Counted from the stretch's first letter, positions 51,300-62,549 are shown. The stretch is DNA of 64,000 nt from Schistosoma haematobium (GCF_000699445.3 NC_067197.1:21559809-21623808), one strand, 5' to 3'. The notes: generated by a model from the sequence alone, not told the origin. Numbers and translations are program-made.

Positions 51300-51545
51300 G
51301 TTTCTTACTTGTATCTTCCCATTGTTATTTAGGACTGCATATGTGGCATATGTGCATCCTGTGCGGACTGCATCGATATTGCCTTAAGTCACAAGCTTTA
51401 TAAGCAAAGATGGATAGTAGCTAGCAGTGGAATGCAAGACGCGCATTTCGTTCTATTTGGGACTCGTCAGCTGGATGTACTTGCATCTAAGAGTGAACAT
51501 TAACCTTGAGATGTAGGTACATCCAACTATCCATCTTTGCTTATT
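51300..51545 (-). mobile_element. Sm-alpha-like hammerhead element with short inverted arms
   Basis: The minus-strand hammerhead lies at 51431-51478. Its core CTGACGA fits CUGANGA and GAAA is kept. Stem II has one mismatch (GTCC against GAAC) and stem I one mismatch. The ribozyme block is bracketed by GCAAAGATGGATAGT (near 51416) and ACTATCCATCTTTGC (near 51520), so this copy is also a fold-back. Activity is uncertain. Confidence 0.7.
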
Positions 51546-52124
51546 AACCTATATTTGTAACTTTATAGGATATTATTTATTTTAGTAGTTTTCTGCATAG
51601 TTGGTGTTATTTGACTAGTAACTAATTGGTGATAAAGACTAAACAATAATTCCGAGTCATGTAACATTCAAAAACTATTTTATCTTAAGTCAGGATCATA
51701 TCACCGCATATACCACAAATGAATATCCTCGTAAAGAACAAACCAGATATTTAATCAAAAATTTGTTATGAATTCTACATTGCCATGTTTAAGCAAATAC
51801 AGTGTTAGAATATACGTTTGGAAAGAGCATACTTCATAGGGCTAACATTTGTAATTTTCACAGAACTGAATAAAAAGAATTAACGCTACTTGAAAAAAAG
51901 AATACACCAATAAATCTTTAAAAAATAATAGAATATAAAAGAGATTTAAATTGATGAGACTTATTAAAACTTTCAGTAATCTTAATTGCATAAAATCTTA
52001 TAAAATAAGTCAAATATAAATCCAATTATGATATACTTATTAACTTAATTTTCAAGAAATGGTACTGTGGTGTGGGTTACTTATATCCACACATATAGTA
52101 TAAACCGGTGGTCAGGCATAGAAT

Positions 52125-52365
52125 GTATTTCAGTAGAAGGTCGATGAGGGAAGAACGGTAACGGGACGCATTTGGTATGAAAACACATGAAGAATGAAAT
52201 CTGAGACAATGGATTGATGTTTTCAACAGAAACAGTGAAGTTGGATTGATATTTTGCAAATTAACTATTTACTATATGGTTCCCAGATTTTATTGAGATG
52301 CACTGTAATTTAGTGTCAAATACATTCGATTGTCCCCACTCGCCTTCCTGTTTACTACAGTAATT
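52125..52365. repeat. Interspersed repeat, copy 2
   Basis: Homologous to 25615-25860 (TCTGAGACAATGGATTGATG; TTGTCCCCACTC). The 60-codon minus-strand ORF across it is not a gene. Confidence 0.55.
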
Positions 52366-52499
52366 TAAAAAACCGTTACCCCTTGGGTATAATCTAAGAT
52401 TGAAGTGTAAATATTTCAATTTTCGATCCATTCTATATTAGCTTTTAAAATATTTCTTAAACAGAAATAGGAAATGACAGTTATATATTTGAAGGCGCT

Positions 52500-52683
52500 T
52501 TTGTGGATATTATGGTAATTTCAATAGTTTAGATCATGAGTTAATTGAAGATAGACCACCATAGAAAACCTGGATACGCACTGCTGAGGAGTCTCACAAC
52601 AGGACGAAACAGACGTCCAGTGCTTCCAAGTTTTCCATAGTGGTCTAGGTTCAATTGACTCATGATCTCAACTATTGAAATTA
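52500..52683 (+). mobile_element. Minimal fold-back element: inverted arms around a hammerhead
   Basis: The arms 52516-52574 and 52625-52683 (59 nt each, about seven mismatches) enclose little more than a hammerhead (52578-52623). Stem I is separated from the arms by three nucleotides on one side and one on the other, so the arms continue stem I into a ~65-bp hairpin. The tRNA-like head and spacer of other copies are absent. The 5' side has the family block TTTTGTGGATATTATGG. No clean target duplication was found. Confidence 0.8.
52578..52623 (+). ncRNA. Hammerhead ribozyme (type I), predicted active
   Basis: Stem I GCACTG/CAGTGC is perfect. The core is CTGAGGA, with stem II GTCT-CACAACA-GGAC (one G-U), GAAA, and a short stem III ACAGACGT with cleavage after GTC at 52617. 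All invariant core positions are present. The small internal loop next to stem I sits where natural hammerheads carry loop contacts to stem-loop II; that role here is inference. Confidence 0.82.
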
Positions 52684-52959
52684 TAAAATTTTTCAATAGT
52701 TTGTAGAGTTAGTTTCAAAAATATTCTTCTAGTTAATTTATTGGATATCGATTAGAAATTTTATTCATTTTAAATAATTTATGTGATGTATTTGTTAAAT
52801 AATTTAATAAGTTTAAATAAAGCTTAATAAAACTGAAGTTCATAAAAGTACAGATCATTTCAAATTTGAAAATATGAAAAACCTTTTGGTAGACAATGAT
52901 CAAAAGTTTTTTTAACTTCATTTCTATAAGTTTATAGAAAAAAAATGTTCACAATTCTC

Positions 52960-53545
52960 TCCATAAAGGTTGATGGTTCATGCCCACCCAAGCGCGGTAG
53001 TAGCTTTGGCTTTTCCCCTAAATGCCCTGGTACGGTCGAGGGTAGTGAGAGTCCGCTCTCCATCTCGAAATTCTCTCACATGGCCATGCGTATACAGCCA
53101 CTTCCAGGACAGTCCTACTCATTGCTTCTCGTGGCGGGGTTGTGACAACGAAATTGGGAGGACAAAAAGAGAGTGTCCGACACTTTAACCGGGTTGGTGT
53201 ATATGGAGGATCTACCTAGAGGAGTTGGAAAACCCTTATTTCAAACCAATGGTGCACATGGATTTCAGGATCCTGAAGGAACATATGGAGTATGAACCTA
53301 TAGTTGGTCACCGGCTACCATGGGACTGCATCTCCTAGTGTTGCTCCACTTTCTTGTGAATCAGACCTTTAGGTCAAAGGCTCCGGATGTTACTCCTTCA
53401 GAAAATCGCACTTCGCTTTGGGCACCCGGAAAGTATCACCGACCTCACATAAATCAATGATAACTGCTACTGGCGTCATTGTTATCGTGTGGTGCATATG
53501 TATTTGGTGCCTCCTTGTACCAATGTTTATGTGTTCATATAAATA
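52960..53545. repeat. GC-richer retroelement-like repeat ending in a short A-rich tail
   Basis: This block is compositionally distinct from its flanks (for example CAAGCGCGGTAGTAGC, GTGGCGGGGTTGTGACAACG, GTCACCGGCTACCATGGG). It ends in ATAAATAAATAC, like the short tandem tails of non-LTR elements. No complete open frame is seen; two overlapping frames of 66-72 codons on the plus strand lack motifs. It is probably the 3' untranslated end of a non-LTR element. I cannot name the family. Confidence 0.45.
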
Positions 53546-53812
53546 AATACCGTAAAACATTTTAATAAGTTATATGAAAGTACTTACTAGTTAGTGGCTC
53601 CATAATCAACTTTTTTACAATGTAATGGAGCTATCAAATTTGGGAATGAGATAGCTATTACTGATGACTTCATATAATGATCTGGGCGTAATGAAAACTG
53701 AACAAAATTGAAATTTTAAACGTTTGGATCTTGATGAAGTATGTACAGGTGTCATAATTACTGTAGATCTTCGTAGTATTAGGTTTATCTTGAGAAAAAA
53801 TTTCTATAAGGA

Positions 53813-53862
53813 CTACTGAAGAGTCACAGGACGAAACACTTGTCTAATCATTACTTGTGGCA
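53813..53862 (+). ncRNA. Degenerate hammerhead-like sequence
   Basis: The core CTGAAGA (fits CUGANGA), a three-pair stem II GTC-ACAG-GAC, GAAAC and a GTC cleavage triplet are present. Stem I (GGACTA against TAATCA) has a mismatch. It is isolated from a clear arm or tRNA head. Probably a relic of the second family. Confidence 0.45.
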
Positions 53863-54795
53863 TCAGTGGTTGGAGGCTTGTGGCAAAAGATGTTCACAGA
53901 GAAAAATAGCTGCGTTTTTTCAACTTCTTGTGAAATGTATTATATTTTCGCCGCAAAATTGTTAAAAAATCTATTTGATTATATCAAACACTCAGATGGC
54001 TGTTTGCATTCAATCTCTGCGGCAGGTCTACTTTAAAAACTTTATGGAACTTATTTATCTGTTTTTGATCATAAATTTTGTCTTAAAGTCAATATTATGA
54101 TGACTAGAATTCATTTTAAGTATTTCATAATATGCATCTCCAAAGTCATGATTTATAAAGTGACCGTATCCACGGGTATAAAATCAGATGTTAGTAGCAT
54201 TCAATTTGGAAGAAATTTCCATGTGATATAGCCTATTTTTATTGCTACTGTCTCGATCCTACTTGAGTTATGAGAAACCAAAGTACTATCACATGTGACA
54301 TTTTGACGTTATATTCACTTGACTATAAAAAACGTCAAACCAGTTAATACAAGCTAAAAGTTTATTGAGCTTTACATTTGCTTCTCGAAAAAAGCGAAAT
54401 AAGATGAAATATTTTGTAAATAACTCATCAAAATAAATGTGTAACAGAATTATGTGAATTTTTAGATATATCAATAAATATTTGTAACACACGATGTCTT
54501 CTTACCGGCTAGACTAACAGGTCTATTTATATTGATAACGATATGTTTACGAAATCGGAGATTAGGTTCCTACTTTATCAACTGTATGAAGCTATGTAAA
54601 CAATTATTGGGTAGTCAGAAATTTCAAACAACAGTTGAATGATGGACTCTCTTTCTCTGTTTTATGATTTTTCTGAATATATAATTTTGATTGGTTTTGG
54701 ATTGATGGTGTTAAAACCGAACTAAATATTAATCAGTTTTCTAAACGAATATAAATAGAGGACATCCAAAAATTAATCAACTCTTATTGTGGGGT

Positions 54796-55165
54796 TGTAG
54801 AGATTGTTGAATCGGTCTAACCTCAGCAACCATTAAAAATCTGAAAGCTCTGGATCATCGTTTCGTCCTAGTATGGAACTCTTCAGCAGTGTACATTATC
54901 TACTATACTGCATGATCATCTATTGTCTTCGGTGGATACCTCTCTCACACCAGACACACTTTAGCTCCACTGCTCATGGCTTCTTACTAGAACTCAATGA
55001 ATTTCCTCGCAAAGTTAGTCACTAGTGAACACATGATAATTGCCAGTGTGAGGTTCTGAATACTTTTGCGCACAAATGAACAGTTCAAACTAAGATGAAG
55101 CGATCGTTTGGTACTTCCGGGTTTTCAATGATTGTTTAACATAGATCGGTTCGTGATTTCAGTGA
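54796..55165. mobile_element. Hammerhead fold-back element, long-spacer variant, decayed
   Basis: Left arm, then a minus-strand hammerhead at 54847-54892 (core CTGAAGA and GAAA kept, stem I mismatched). A long spacer follows (CCAGACACACTTTAGCTCC, CACTAGTGAACACATGATAA) and then a right arm (TACTTCCGGGTTTTCAATG). The spacer also occurs in the split element at 32140-32330. No tRNA-like head is seen. Confidence 0.55.
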
Positions 55166-55169
55166 AACT

Positions 55170-56880
55170 AATCAATTATTTGGCATTACGGACAATTCAT
55201 CAAATGGAAACGAAACATTCACCTAATCGATTTTGTTATCAATTCTTTCAGTCATGTTACTTATTTAATACATTTGATTCACTTAATAATACCGAAACGT
55301 TGAATGTATTATAATTGCGTAAATGATATATTTCATATTTTTCAAACAAATTGTTCATCGATAATAAATGTTTGGTAAAAATTTAGTTCATAACTGGTCG
55401 CGACAAAGTAAACTGAATATACTGATTTGTTGAGTGCGATGTATGACCAATTTACTTTCCACAAACGTTTATTGATCCATGCGTACTGGTATGCTCAGTT
55501 TCTTTACGAACTGCAGTCAGTCAAAGAGGGTGAGACGAAAATCATTAAATGACACTCTGGGATCGGTATAAAAAACTACTGAAAATTAAATAATTTAAAT
55601 CATGACTTAATTTTGATAAACGTTTCGTTAAAACACCCGAAGTTTCAACGGCAGTTAGAATGAATTTGTCAGTCTTAAAGCTAGTGGGAAATAAAAGTTA
55701 TAATCTTTTCGTATAAGCAGTGGTAATTTACAAATTGTGATCCGCGTATAAATTGATTTGTACACAAATATAGTAAACAAAGTCAATTATTCGTAAAAAA
55801 AAGTAGTTTTGGGAATTTTCATAATTCAGGAGATTATCGAAACTTTGTTTAGATGGTAATAAGCGTAATCAATACACAATAAATTTTGATTACGACTGTG
55901 AAAAAGGAAATCTGTCTTAAATGTGGTGTTATGAACAGGTGACAATATTTTTAAAGCTCTTCATAAAAAAGGTGTTATCTTTCTTTAATAAAACTAACTG
56001 AACACTTCATTTATAATAGAAGTTTATTGATTAATTAATGCTGTTTCTAAAATCAAATTAGAATGAGAAAATGTCAACCAAAAGTTTCAACACTGAGTTT
56101 TAAATTCTCTCTGATCATCGATGACAGTGATAATGATAATGATGATCAGTTATTCAAAGGTTTAAATTAACATACGATTATTCCACCTCTATTGTTATTT
56201 CACCTAGGAACACTAGTTATTTGTTTTTATGAATGAAACATCTGGAGTCATTCGATCTATCAGTTTTCTCCATTTAATGATAGAAAAATAACATTATAAA
56301 GTTATTGTAGACCGAAAATTGTTTTCAAAGTTTAATGGTCAACAATCATTTTTTCGAAACGTTATTGATTTGAATAAACTCGAAAAGCTACATAAAAATA
56401 ACGAGAGATTCCTTTACAATGAATTTGTTTTCGAGGCTACACAGTCGCATATATTATATTAAATTCTCTGACCACACGATAAACTTTACAGATAATGTTT
56501 GTCACAGATTGAACCTAGCTGTAGTATAATTAGGAACGAGAAGACATTTTTTAAAAGTTTTGTTTTCAAATAGAGTTCCTCAGCTGTACGCAAATATAAC
56601 CTCATCAAGGATTAATCTCAAAGCCATCAAGTTTTAATCAGCAAGATTTTCAAATCCAGTCAATTCTAAATTTAGCTTCATGTTAATCCGATCACAATGA
56701 ATATACCACTCACAAAAAAACTGAACTCCATTAATCTAATGCTACCCAGTTTCAATAATAATATAATCCGTGTCAATCCGCGGCTAATGATGTCTATGAA
56801 TTAAAGCTATTTACAAAATGTAGGTATAAATACCAAGGTTTGAATGATAATTTCGAATAAATTGAGCATTGGATAGATTG
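55170..56880. other. AT-rich intergenic sequence, nothing recognised
   Basis: There is no supported gene or repeat. The ORF at 55132-55314 overlaps the arm of the preceding element. Confidence 0.35.
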
Positions 56881-56884
56881 TTGT

Positions 56885-56973
56885 AAATAAATTATTATAG
56901 TTGTAATATCTCAATGAGTAGAAGAATTAAATTATCTGACGTTTCCTGACCCAGTGTGAGCCACTTCTTCAGG
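56885..56973. repeat. Single arm of the inverted-repeat element at 58484-59091
   Basis: TCTCAATGAGTAGAAGAATT and CCCAGTGTGAGCCACTTCTT match the left arm of the inverted-repeat element (TCCCAATGAGTATAAAAACA; TTAGTGTAGGTCACTTCTT). Only one arm is present here. Confidence 0.6.
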
Positions 56974-57744
56974 ATACATAAAGGCTTATTTGCCAACTTT
57001 ATATATATATATGAACTATTGTATTACTTCGTGACGGTCTTTCAACACGATTTCTTTTCCAAACTAATTATTTCACAAATCGTTCATCTCAAATCATGGA
57101 ACTAATATTTAGCTTTCCCTCAACATCTCAAAGCATTTCAATGAAGAAAGAGAAAAACAATGAATTTGTACGGCTTCAGTCTCCTTTATGAGAATGACGT
57201 CATCAGGAACTAAATGTTTACTTTTATATAAATCCATTATTATACTTTCATATGCTTTCCTTTTTGTTACGTGAAACTGGATAATAAATTATGTCTAGAC
57301 GGATAATTAAAGAAAAACAAACCACTTTTTTTATCAAACGGTAATAGTTTGTACATGTTCGTACTTCGACTTTTAATTTATACTTACTTCTTATGTTCCT
57401 CTATTCACTGTACCATAGAATGAAATTATTAAATGTACAGAAAAAGAAAACATCTTCATTCTATCAATTAGTTAGCCTATAACAAATAAGATGTTCTGCT
57501 TATTTTTATTTCCTCTAGATTTTGGAATATTTCGGTGTTTTTATTTTGTTTTTCTCGAATGAAATGTAATACTTTATCTTGTGGGAATAAAAAAATATTA
57601 GGATAAGCAAAAAAAACATCACTAATAATTTTAAACGAAAAATTTTGTGAACCTTTTGAAGTAGACGGCAAATGATTTTAAAATGTCATGGATCAATTTC
57701 TTTTTGAAGAAAAGTTAATTTTAACAAAATAATGATTTGGTGAA

Positions 57745-58245
57745 TGTAAGTAGTTTCTTTTTGTAAGCAATGATGGATAGTGGCTAGCAGTGGAATCCAA
57801 GTACGCACGTTTCGTCCTATTCGGGACTCATCAGCTGGATGTACCTGCATCTCAGAGTTGATGTTCACTCTGTTACTTGAACCTAGTACTATTCGCTTCA
57901 AACGCCATCGCGTTATCCACTCAGCTACTGAGTCTTGATAGCCACTTGCTTGTGCTATGGGGTGAATTTAAATTCACTTCGTATTGTTTGGCTTGTATCT
58001 TACCATTGAGGTCCAATACTGCATTTGATCAGTCTGTTACTGGCACATGTGCATACTGTGCGTATGCCTCAATATTGCCTTAATTCACAAGCTTTTTGTA
58101 AACAATGATGGATAGTGGCTAGCAGTGGAATCCAGTGCGCGCGTCTCGAGGCATATGCACAATATGCACATATGCCAATAACAGACTGATCAAATGCAGT
58201 CTTAAACCTCAATGTTAAAATGCAAGCCAAACAATACCAAGTGAA
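57745..58245 (-). mobile_element. Sm-alpha-like hammerhead SINE with inverted duplication
   Basis: Minus strand: an inner block (58080-57960), a tRNA-like head (about 57950-57885, A box TAGCTGAGTGG, near-B box GGTTCAAG), the hammerhead (57841-57793) and the 3' tail ending near GCTTACAAAAAG. At the other side a second 3' tail (58090-58135) stops inside the ribozyme near its GAAA box. It is followed by an inverted copy of the inner block (58148-58240; AACAGACTGATCAAATGCAG against CTGCATTTGATCAGTCTGTT). The element is therefore a partial dimer in head-to-head form. Confidence 0.75.
57793..57841 (-). ncRNA. Sm-alpha type hammerhead ribozyme, core intact
   Basis: Minus strand: ATCCAG, core CTGATGA, stem II GTCC-CGAATA-GGAC, GAAA, short stem III CGTGCG, cleavage triplet GTA, then CTTGGATTCC. 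The core and stem II are complete. The cleavage triplet is GUA instead of GUC, and one extra T lies in the stem I 3' strand, so activity may be reduced. Confidence 0.72.
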
Positions 58246-58393
58246 TGAAAATAATTTCTCTTTTTTTTTAAAAAAGAAAGGATAATTCACAATAGAATAA
58301 ATTTTAATAAATAATCCAAATGGAATGATGATTTTAAGCCAATATGTGATATATCTAGATCTGAAATACTTTTTCACTCTTAGATATTGATTG

Positions 58394-58394
<1 letters not shown>

Positions 58395-58439
<45 letters not shown>
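58395..58439. repeat. TA dinucleotide microsatellite
   Basis: About 22 TA units immediately left of the inverted-repeat element at 58484. Confidence 0.9.
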
Positions 58440-58441
<2 letters not shown>

Positions 58442-58483
58442 GTGATTTAGGACAATTATACTATAGGTATTAACTTGAAGTTA

Positions 58484-59091
58484 GAATAAATAAGAATAAT
58501 ATATTTGTATTATCCCAATGAGTATAAAAACAATGAACTTTCTGACGTTTGGTGATTTAGTGTAGGTCACTTCTTCAGAGAATGAATAATTAAGTGAGAT
58601 AAATTCAAGTTTAAATTGTACAAAGCAATAAAGCAAGAATTTTGGATGCGATCAATCAAAAAAATTTTTGACTAAGTCATTGTCATTTCGATTAAGGTGA
58701 TTTATATGAGGCATGTTTGTATATATGTGTGTATGTATTGTAAAAGATAAAAACAATGTAATATTTGAGGTGCGAAAGGATAGAGTTGAATTTTTATGTA
58801 CGATAATGGTGTGAAATGTGAATATAATCAGTCATGATAGCTCGGACAGATGGTCGGATGGATTGTGAGGCCTTCTTTTCTATTGAGGACATTAAGATTA
58901 AATAATATATGAAAAGCTTTAGCTATTCACAATTCTTTATAGTTGGAAAAGCCTTTTCGTGTTATTTTGACAATGACGGTGATGAAGATGATGAAGAGGA
59001 AGTGGCTTACACTATGTTACAAAACGTCAGCAAATTTATGAACTTGAATTTTATACTCATAGGGCTATTACAAATATATTATTTTTATTCA
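58484..59091. mobile_element. Inverted-repeat element with ~95-bp arms
   Basis: The left arm 58484-58578 and right arm 58995-59091 are reverse complements with moderate divergence (for example AATATATTTGTATTATCCCAATGAGTAT against ATACTCATAGGGCTATTACAAATATATT, split across positions). The interior is about 415 bp. A 91-codon plus-strand frame (58909-59184) overlaps the right arm and is not a gene. The third arm copy at 56885 shows it is a repeat family. It may be a MITE; no transposase is present. Confidence 0.75.
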
Positions 59092-59670
59092 GAACAATCT
59101 ACTCAATGCTCAATATATTTAAAATTATCAAGTCAAACCTTGGTAATGATACGTGAAGTTAGAATGTATATGATAATATCTTAACATGAAGATAGTGATG
59201 AAGAAATGATCAGAAATATTTTATGGTAACCACACTATATGGTTTACCAATAAAAATCGAAAATAAGAATCACTGGATTCTGACCAATTGGTCTGAAGTT
59301 CTTCACAAGGCCTGATGCTTGTCCTGATTTTCATTCTATGTGAGATAATATTTGCACACGAGAACTAAAGAACTTACAAGTTCTTCTTAATAATTATTAA
59401 TTCTTTATACCTCATTGTTTGAACCTCTAGCAAAACGCTCTCTCTCACTTCTTTCAAGTGATTTTCTGTTCAAACTAATTATTTTAGAAATTGAAAACAA
59501 TTATAAATAGTTAAATAATGATGAAGTTAATGCAACTCCATGATGTCATACATAAATGATCGTTTGTTGATTCGTATTATTTGCTTGATATTGGTTTTAC
59601 TTCCTATTATACCGACTATAAATATTTCATTGTAGGACCATGATTATAAGTCGATAAAGAATTACTTATT

Positions 59671-60128
59671 TAATATCAGAAAGGGTTTTGTGGATATTAT
59701 AGTAATTTCAATAGTTGAGATCGTGAGTCAGTTGAATCTAGAACGTCATGGAAAACGCGAAAGCACTAGCCTTGTCGTCCTATTGTGGGACCCCTCAGTG
59801 GTGCGCATTCCCGACCCCGCCTCGCGGGACTCGAACCCGGGACCTATCAGTTTCGCGCCAGGTGCTTAACCAACTAGACCACTGAGCTCGCATCCAACAG
59901 TGTTAATATCTAACTTCAACTAATCCACTAAATTGAGCGATACATCCACAATTGTCATCAGTGAGTTACTATATCACGACAAACCCGGTTGAACTCCATT
60001 GGTCACACGATCACGGATGAGCATTGCTGAGGAGTCCCATACTAGGACGAAACGGCCGTCCAGTGCTTCCAGGTTTTCCATGGTGGTCGAGCTTCATTTG
60101 ACTCGTGGTCTCAACCATTGAAATTATT
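59671..60128. mobile_element. Hammerhead fold-back element, long form, 9-bp target duplication
   Basis: TTACTTATT flanks the element (59662-59670 and 60129-60137). Plus-strand order: 5' block (TCAGAAAGGGTTTTGTGG), left arm, antisense hammerhead relic (59763-59808, CTGAGGG and GACA, inactive), tRNA-like segment on the minus strand (about 59815-59890), spacer, sense hammerhead (60021-60066) and right arm ending CATTGAAATTA. The element thus contains a ribozyme and an inverted copy of itself. Confidence 0.8.
60021..60066 (+). ncRNA. Hammerhead ribozyme (type I), predicted active
   Basis: Stem I GCATTG/CAGTGC (one G-U pair), core CTGAGGA, stem II GTCC-CATACTA-GGAC, GAAA, stem III ACGGCCGT, cleavage after GTC at 60060. 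All core positions are intact. An inverted relic of the same ribozyme 210 bp upstream could pair with it in a read-through RNA. Confidence 0.83.
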
Positions 60129-60139
60129 TACTTATTCAG

Positions 60140-61460
60140 TATGTAGTTTTTCTAAAACTTAAATGGAGATATCCAGTTTGTTGACATGATCTGAATGAAT
60201 TTTATGAATATTTAGTGAATAAATGCATATTTATTAACAAACTTAAGTTGATACAACTGCAAAGACCATACTGTTAATTTTATCCCGAAAAATCCAACCT
60301 GTATATGTTTGGTTTTGTGTCTGATTGTGTCCAAACGTTGATGATGTTTAAAAATATATGAAATATATGTAAAATCAATTAGGTAGAAGATATAACTAAT
60401 GATGGTATGAATGAAAGGAATAGAATTTGTAACAGAGTTTACAATGACAATGTTTAATCAAATGAACATATACTTCATTCAATAGACAAAAGTGTATAAT
60501 AATATGAGATAGATATAACAAAAATAGGTTGAATTGATAGAATATCGGATAATTTGTTTAGAACATCAAATTCTACATCTAATATAGAAGAAAGTGTTTA
60601 TAGCCTAATCAATAGCACTTTCGGAGTTTATTTGTTGATGTCAATTTAACTTTAAATGTTAAATGACAGAAATATTTACAAGCCAAAAGTGAGATGGGAT
60701 GGTAAAGCTTAGAACTTTATCAGTTTCTTTTTAAATATGTCAGTAATAGCAACAGAGTTAGGTCCAGAAATCTTGGTGCAGTTTTGTTCTCTGAGAACAA
60801 AAATGAGTTTTAAATGGCACCAAACTTAGTGATTTAACTATCGATTTTGTAATCGATTTAATACTGATAACTTGTAAATCGTATTTTCTGTATCTGCCCA
60901 AATTAGGTGTGACGTCCAGTAATTGGTCGCTTTGCATTCAACCTAGAAGTACGTTATTGTCGTGGCTGTAAAGACAAAAATATGCATGTAAGAGTTTAAA
61001 AGAGAGAAGACATTAACTTAGAACTATGAGCATTTTCGGTGCAATTACAATAGATAGCAAACGGCAATACATTAGCGTAAATGCAAGATAATTCGATAAT
61101 TAAAATTAGATCAGAATAAAATGACGTTTCAAATGAATTAGATAATAATTTTTCTGAGGGTAATCCATAGATTACGAGAAGATTTAGTACAAAATGTCTA
61201 ATAATTAGATAAAAAGATTAACAGTATTGTTCAATTCGTCCAAATATTGCTTCTAAGTTCATCTACTTAGATAAAAAAATAAAATTTATTCATTACTTAG
61301 TTAATAACTCGATAAATTATGATCGAAAACTTTATTATTGTGAAGAAGGAAAGTGGCTGTCCGAATCCCAGTTGACACTTTAAATAAAAGACAAAAATAT
61401 AAGCTCTCATATCTAGTAACACAAATAATCCTATTTCACTAGGTTAGTTTGTAAATATTC
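60140..61460. other. AT-rich intergenic sequence
   Basis: Nothing is recognised except a short piece near 60775-60810 (GTTTTGTTCTCTGAGAAC) that recalls the hairpin repeat at 13472. Confidence 0.35.
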
Positions 61461-61478
61461 CAAATGTATGGGGAAGGA

Positions 61479-62531
61479 AACTTCTTCGACACTACGGCGT
61501 GCCTCAGAAGATAGTCAATATCATACAGAACTCATATGATGGATTACACTGCAAAATTGTGCATGGAGGACAGTTGACAAAGTCGTTCGAAGTGAAGACC
61601 GGTGTTAGGCAAGGTTGCTTACTCTCACCCTTTCTCTTTCTCCTGGTGATCGACTGGATCATGAAGACGTCAACATCTGAAAGGAAACACGGGATACAGT
61701 GGACATCTAAGATGCAGTTAGATGATCTAGACTTCACAGATGACCTGGCTCTCCTATTGCAATCGCAACAACAAATGCATGAGAAAACGACCAGTGTAGC
61801 AGCAGCCTCAGCAGCAGTAGGTCTCAATATACACAAAGGGAAAAGCAAGGTTCTCCGATACAACACAACATCCACCGATCCAATCACAACTGACGGAGAA
61901 GATTTGGAAGATGTAAAAACCTTTACGTATTTGGGCAGCATCATTGATGAACAGGGTGGATCTGATGCAGATGTGAAGGCGCGGATCGGCAAAGCAAGAG
62001 CAGCATATTTACAACTGAGGAACATCTGGAACTCAAAACAACTGTCTGTCAACCAACACCAAGGTCAGGATTTTCAATACAAATGTCAAGACAGTTCTAC
62101 TGTATGGGGCAGACACCTGGAGAACTACAAAAGCCATCATCCAGAAAATACAGGTGTTTATCAACAATTGTCTACGCAAAATACTTCAGATCCATTGGCC
62201 GGACACTATTAGCAACAACGTACTATGGGAGAGAACAAACCAGATCCCAGCGGAGGAAGAAATCAGGAAGAAGCGCTGGAAGTGGATAGGACACACATTG
62301 AGGAAAGCACCCAACTGCGTCACAAGACAAGCCCTCACATGGAATCCTGAAGGTCAAAGGAAAAGAGGAGGACCAAAGCACACATTACGCCGAGAAATGG
62401 AAATAGACATGAGAAAAATGAACAAGAATTGGATGGAACTAGAAAAGAAGGCCCAGAACAGAGTGGGTTGGAGAATGCTGGTCAGCGGCCTATGCTCCAT
62501 TGGGAGTAACAGGCGTAAGTAAGTAAGTAAG
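61479..62531 (+). mobile_element. 5'-truncated RTE-type non-LTR retrotransposon
   Basis: A 12-bp direct repeat TATGGGGAAGGA flanks the insertion (61467-61478 and 62532-62543). The element begins inside the reverse transcriptase domain (TGVRQGCLLSPFLFLLVIDW, then the catalytic motif as DFTDDLALL, where FADD is usual). It continues through YLGSIIDEQGGSDADVKARI to the C-terminus ([17 protein letters not shown]) and ends in AAGT repeats typical of RTE tails. The frame changes near 62042-62050 at a TGTC-TGTC duplication, so it could not give one protein. Its type matches schistosome SR2/Perere-3-like elements from memory. Confidence 0.88.
61499..62522 (+). pseudogene. Reverse transcriptase C-terminal fragment with a frameshift
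   Basis: Two overlapping frames carry the protein: 61499-62050 (RT palm and thumb) and then about 62050-62522 (thumb to C-terminus; [40 protein letters not shown] segments). The break is a 4-nt tandem duplication (TGTC) after NSKQL. The N-terminal endonuclease and most of the RT fingers are missing through 5' truncation. It is non-functional. Confidence 0.85.
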
Positions 62532-62549
62532 TATGGGGAAGGATTGCAT

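Noticed and set aside
58909..59184. 91-codon plus-strand open frame with an acidic run
   Set aside because: It overlaps the right arm of an inverted-repeat element and has no motif.
61504..62052. 182-codon minus-strand open frame
   Set aside because: It is antisense to the reverse transcriptase fragment.
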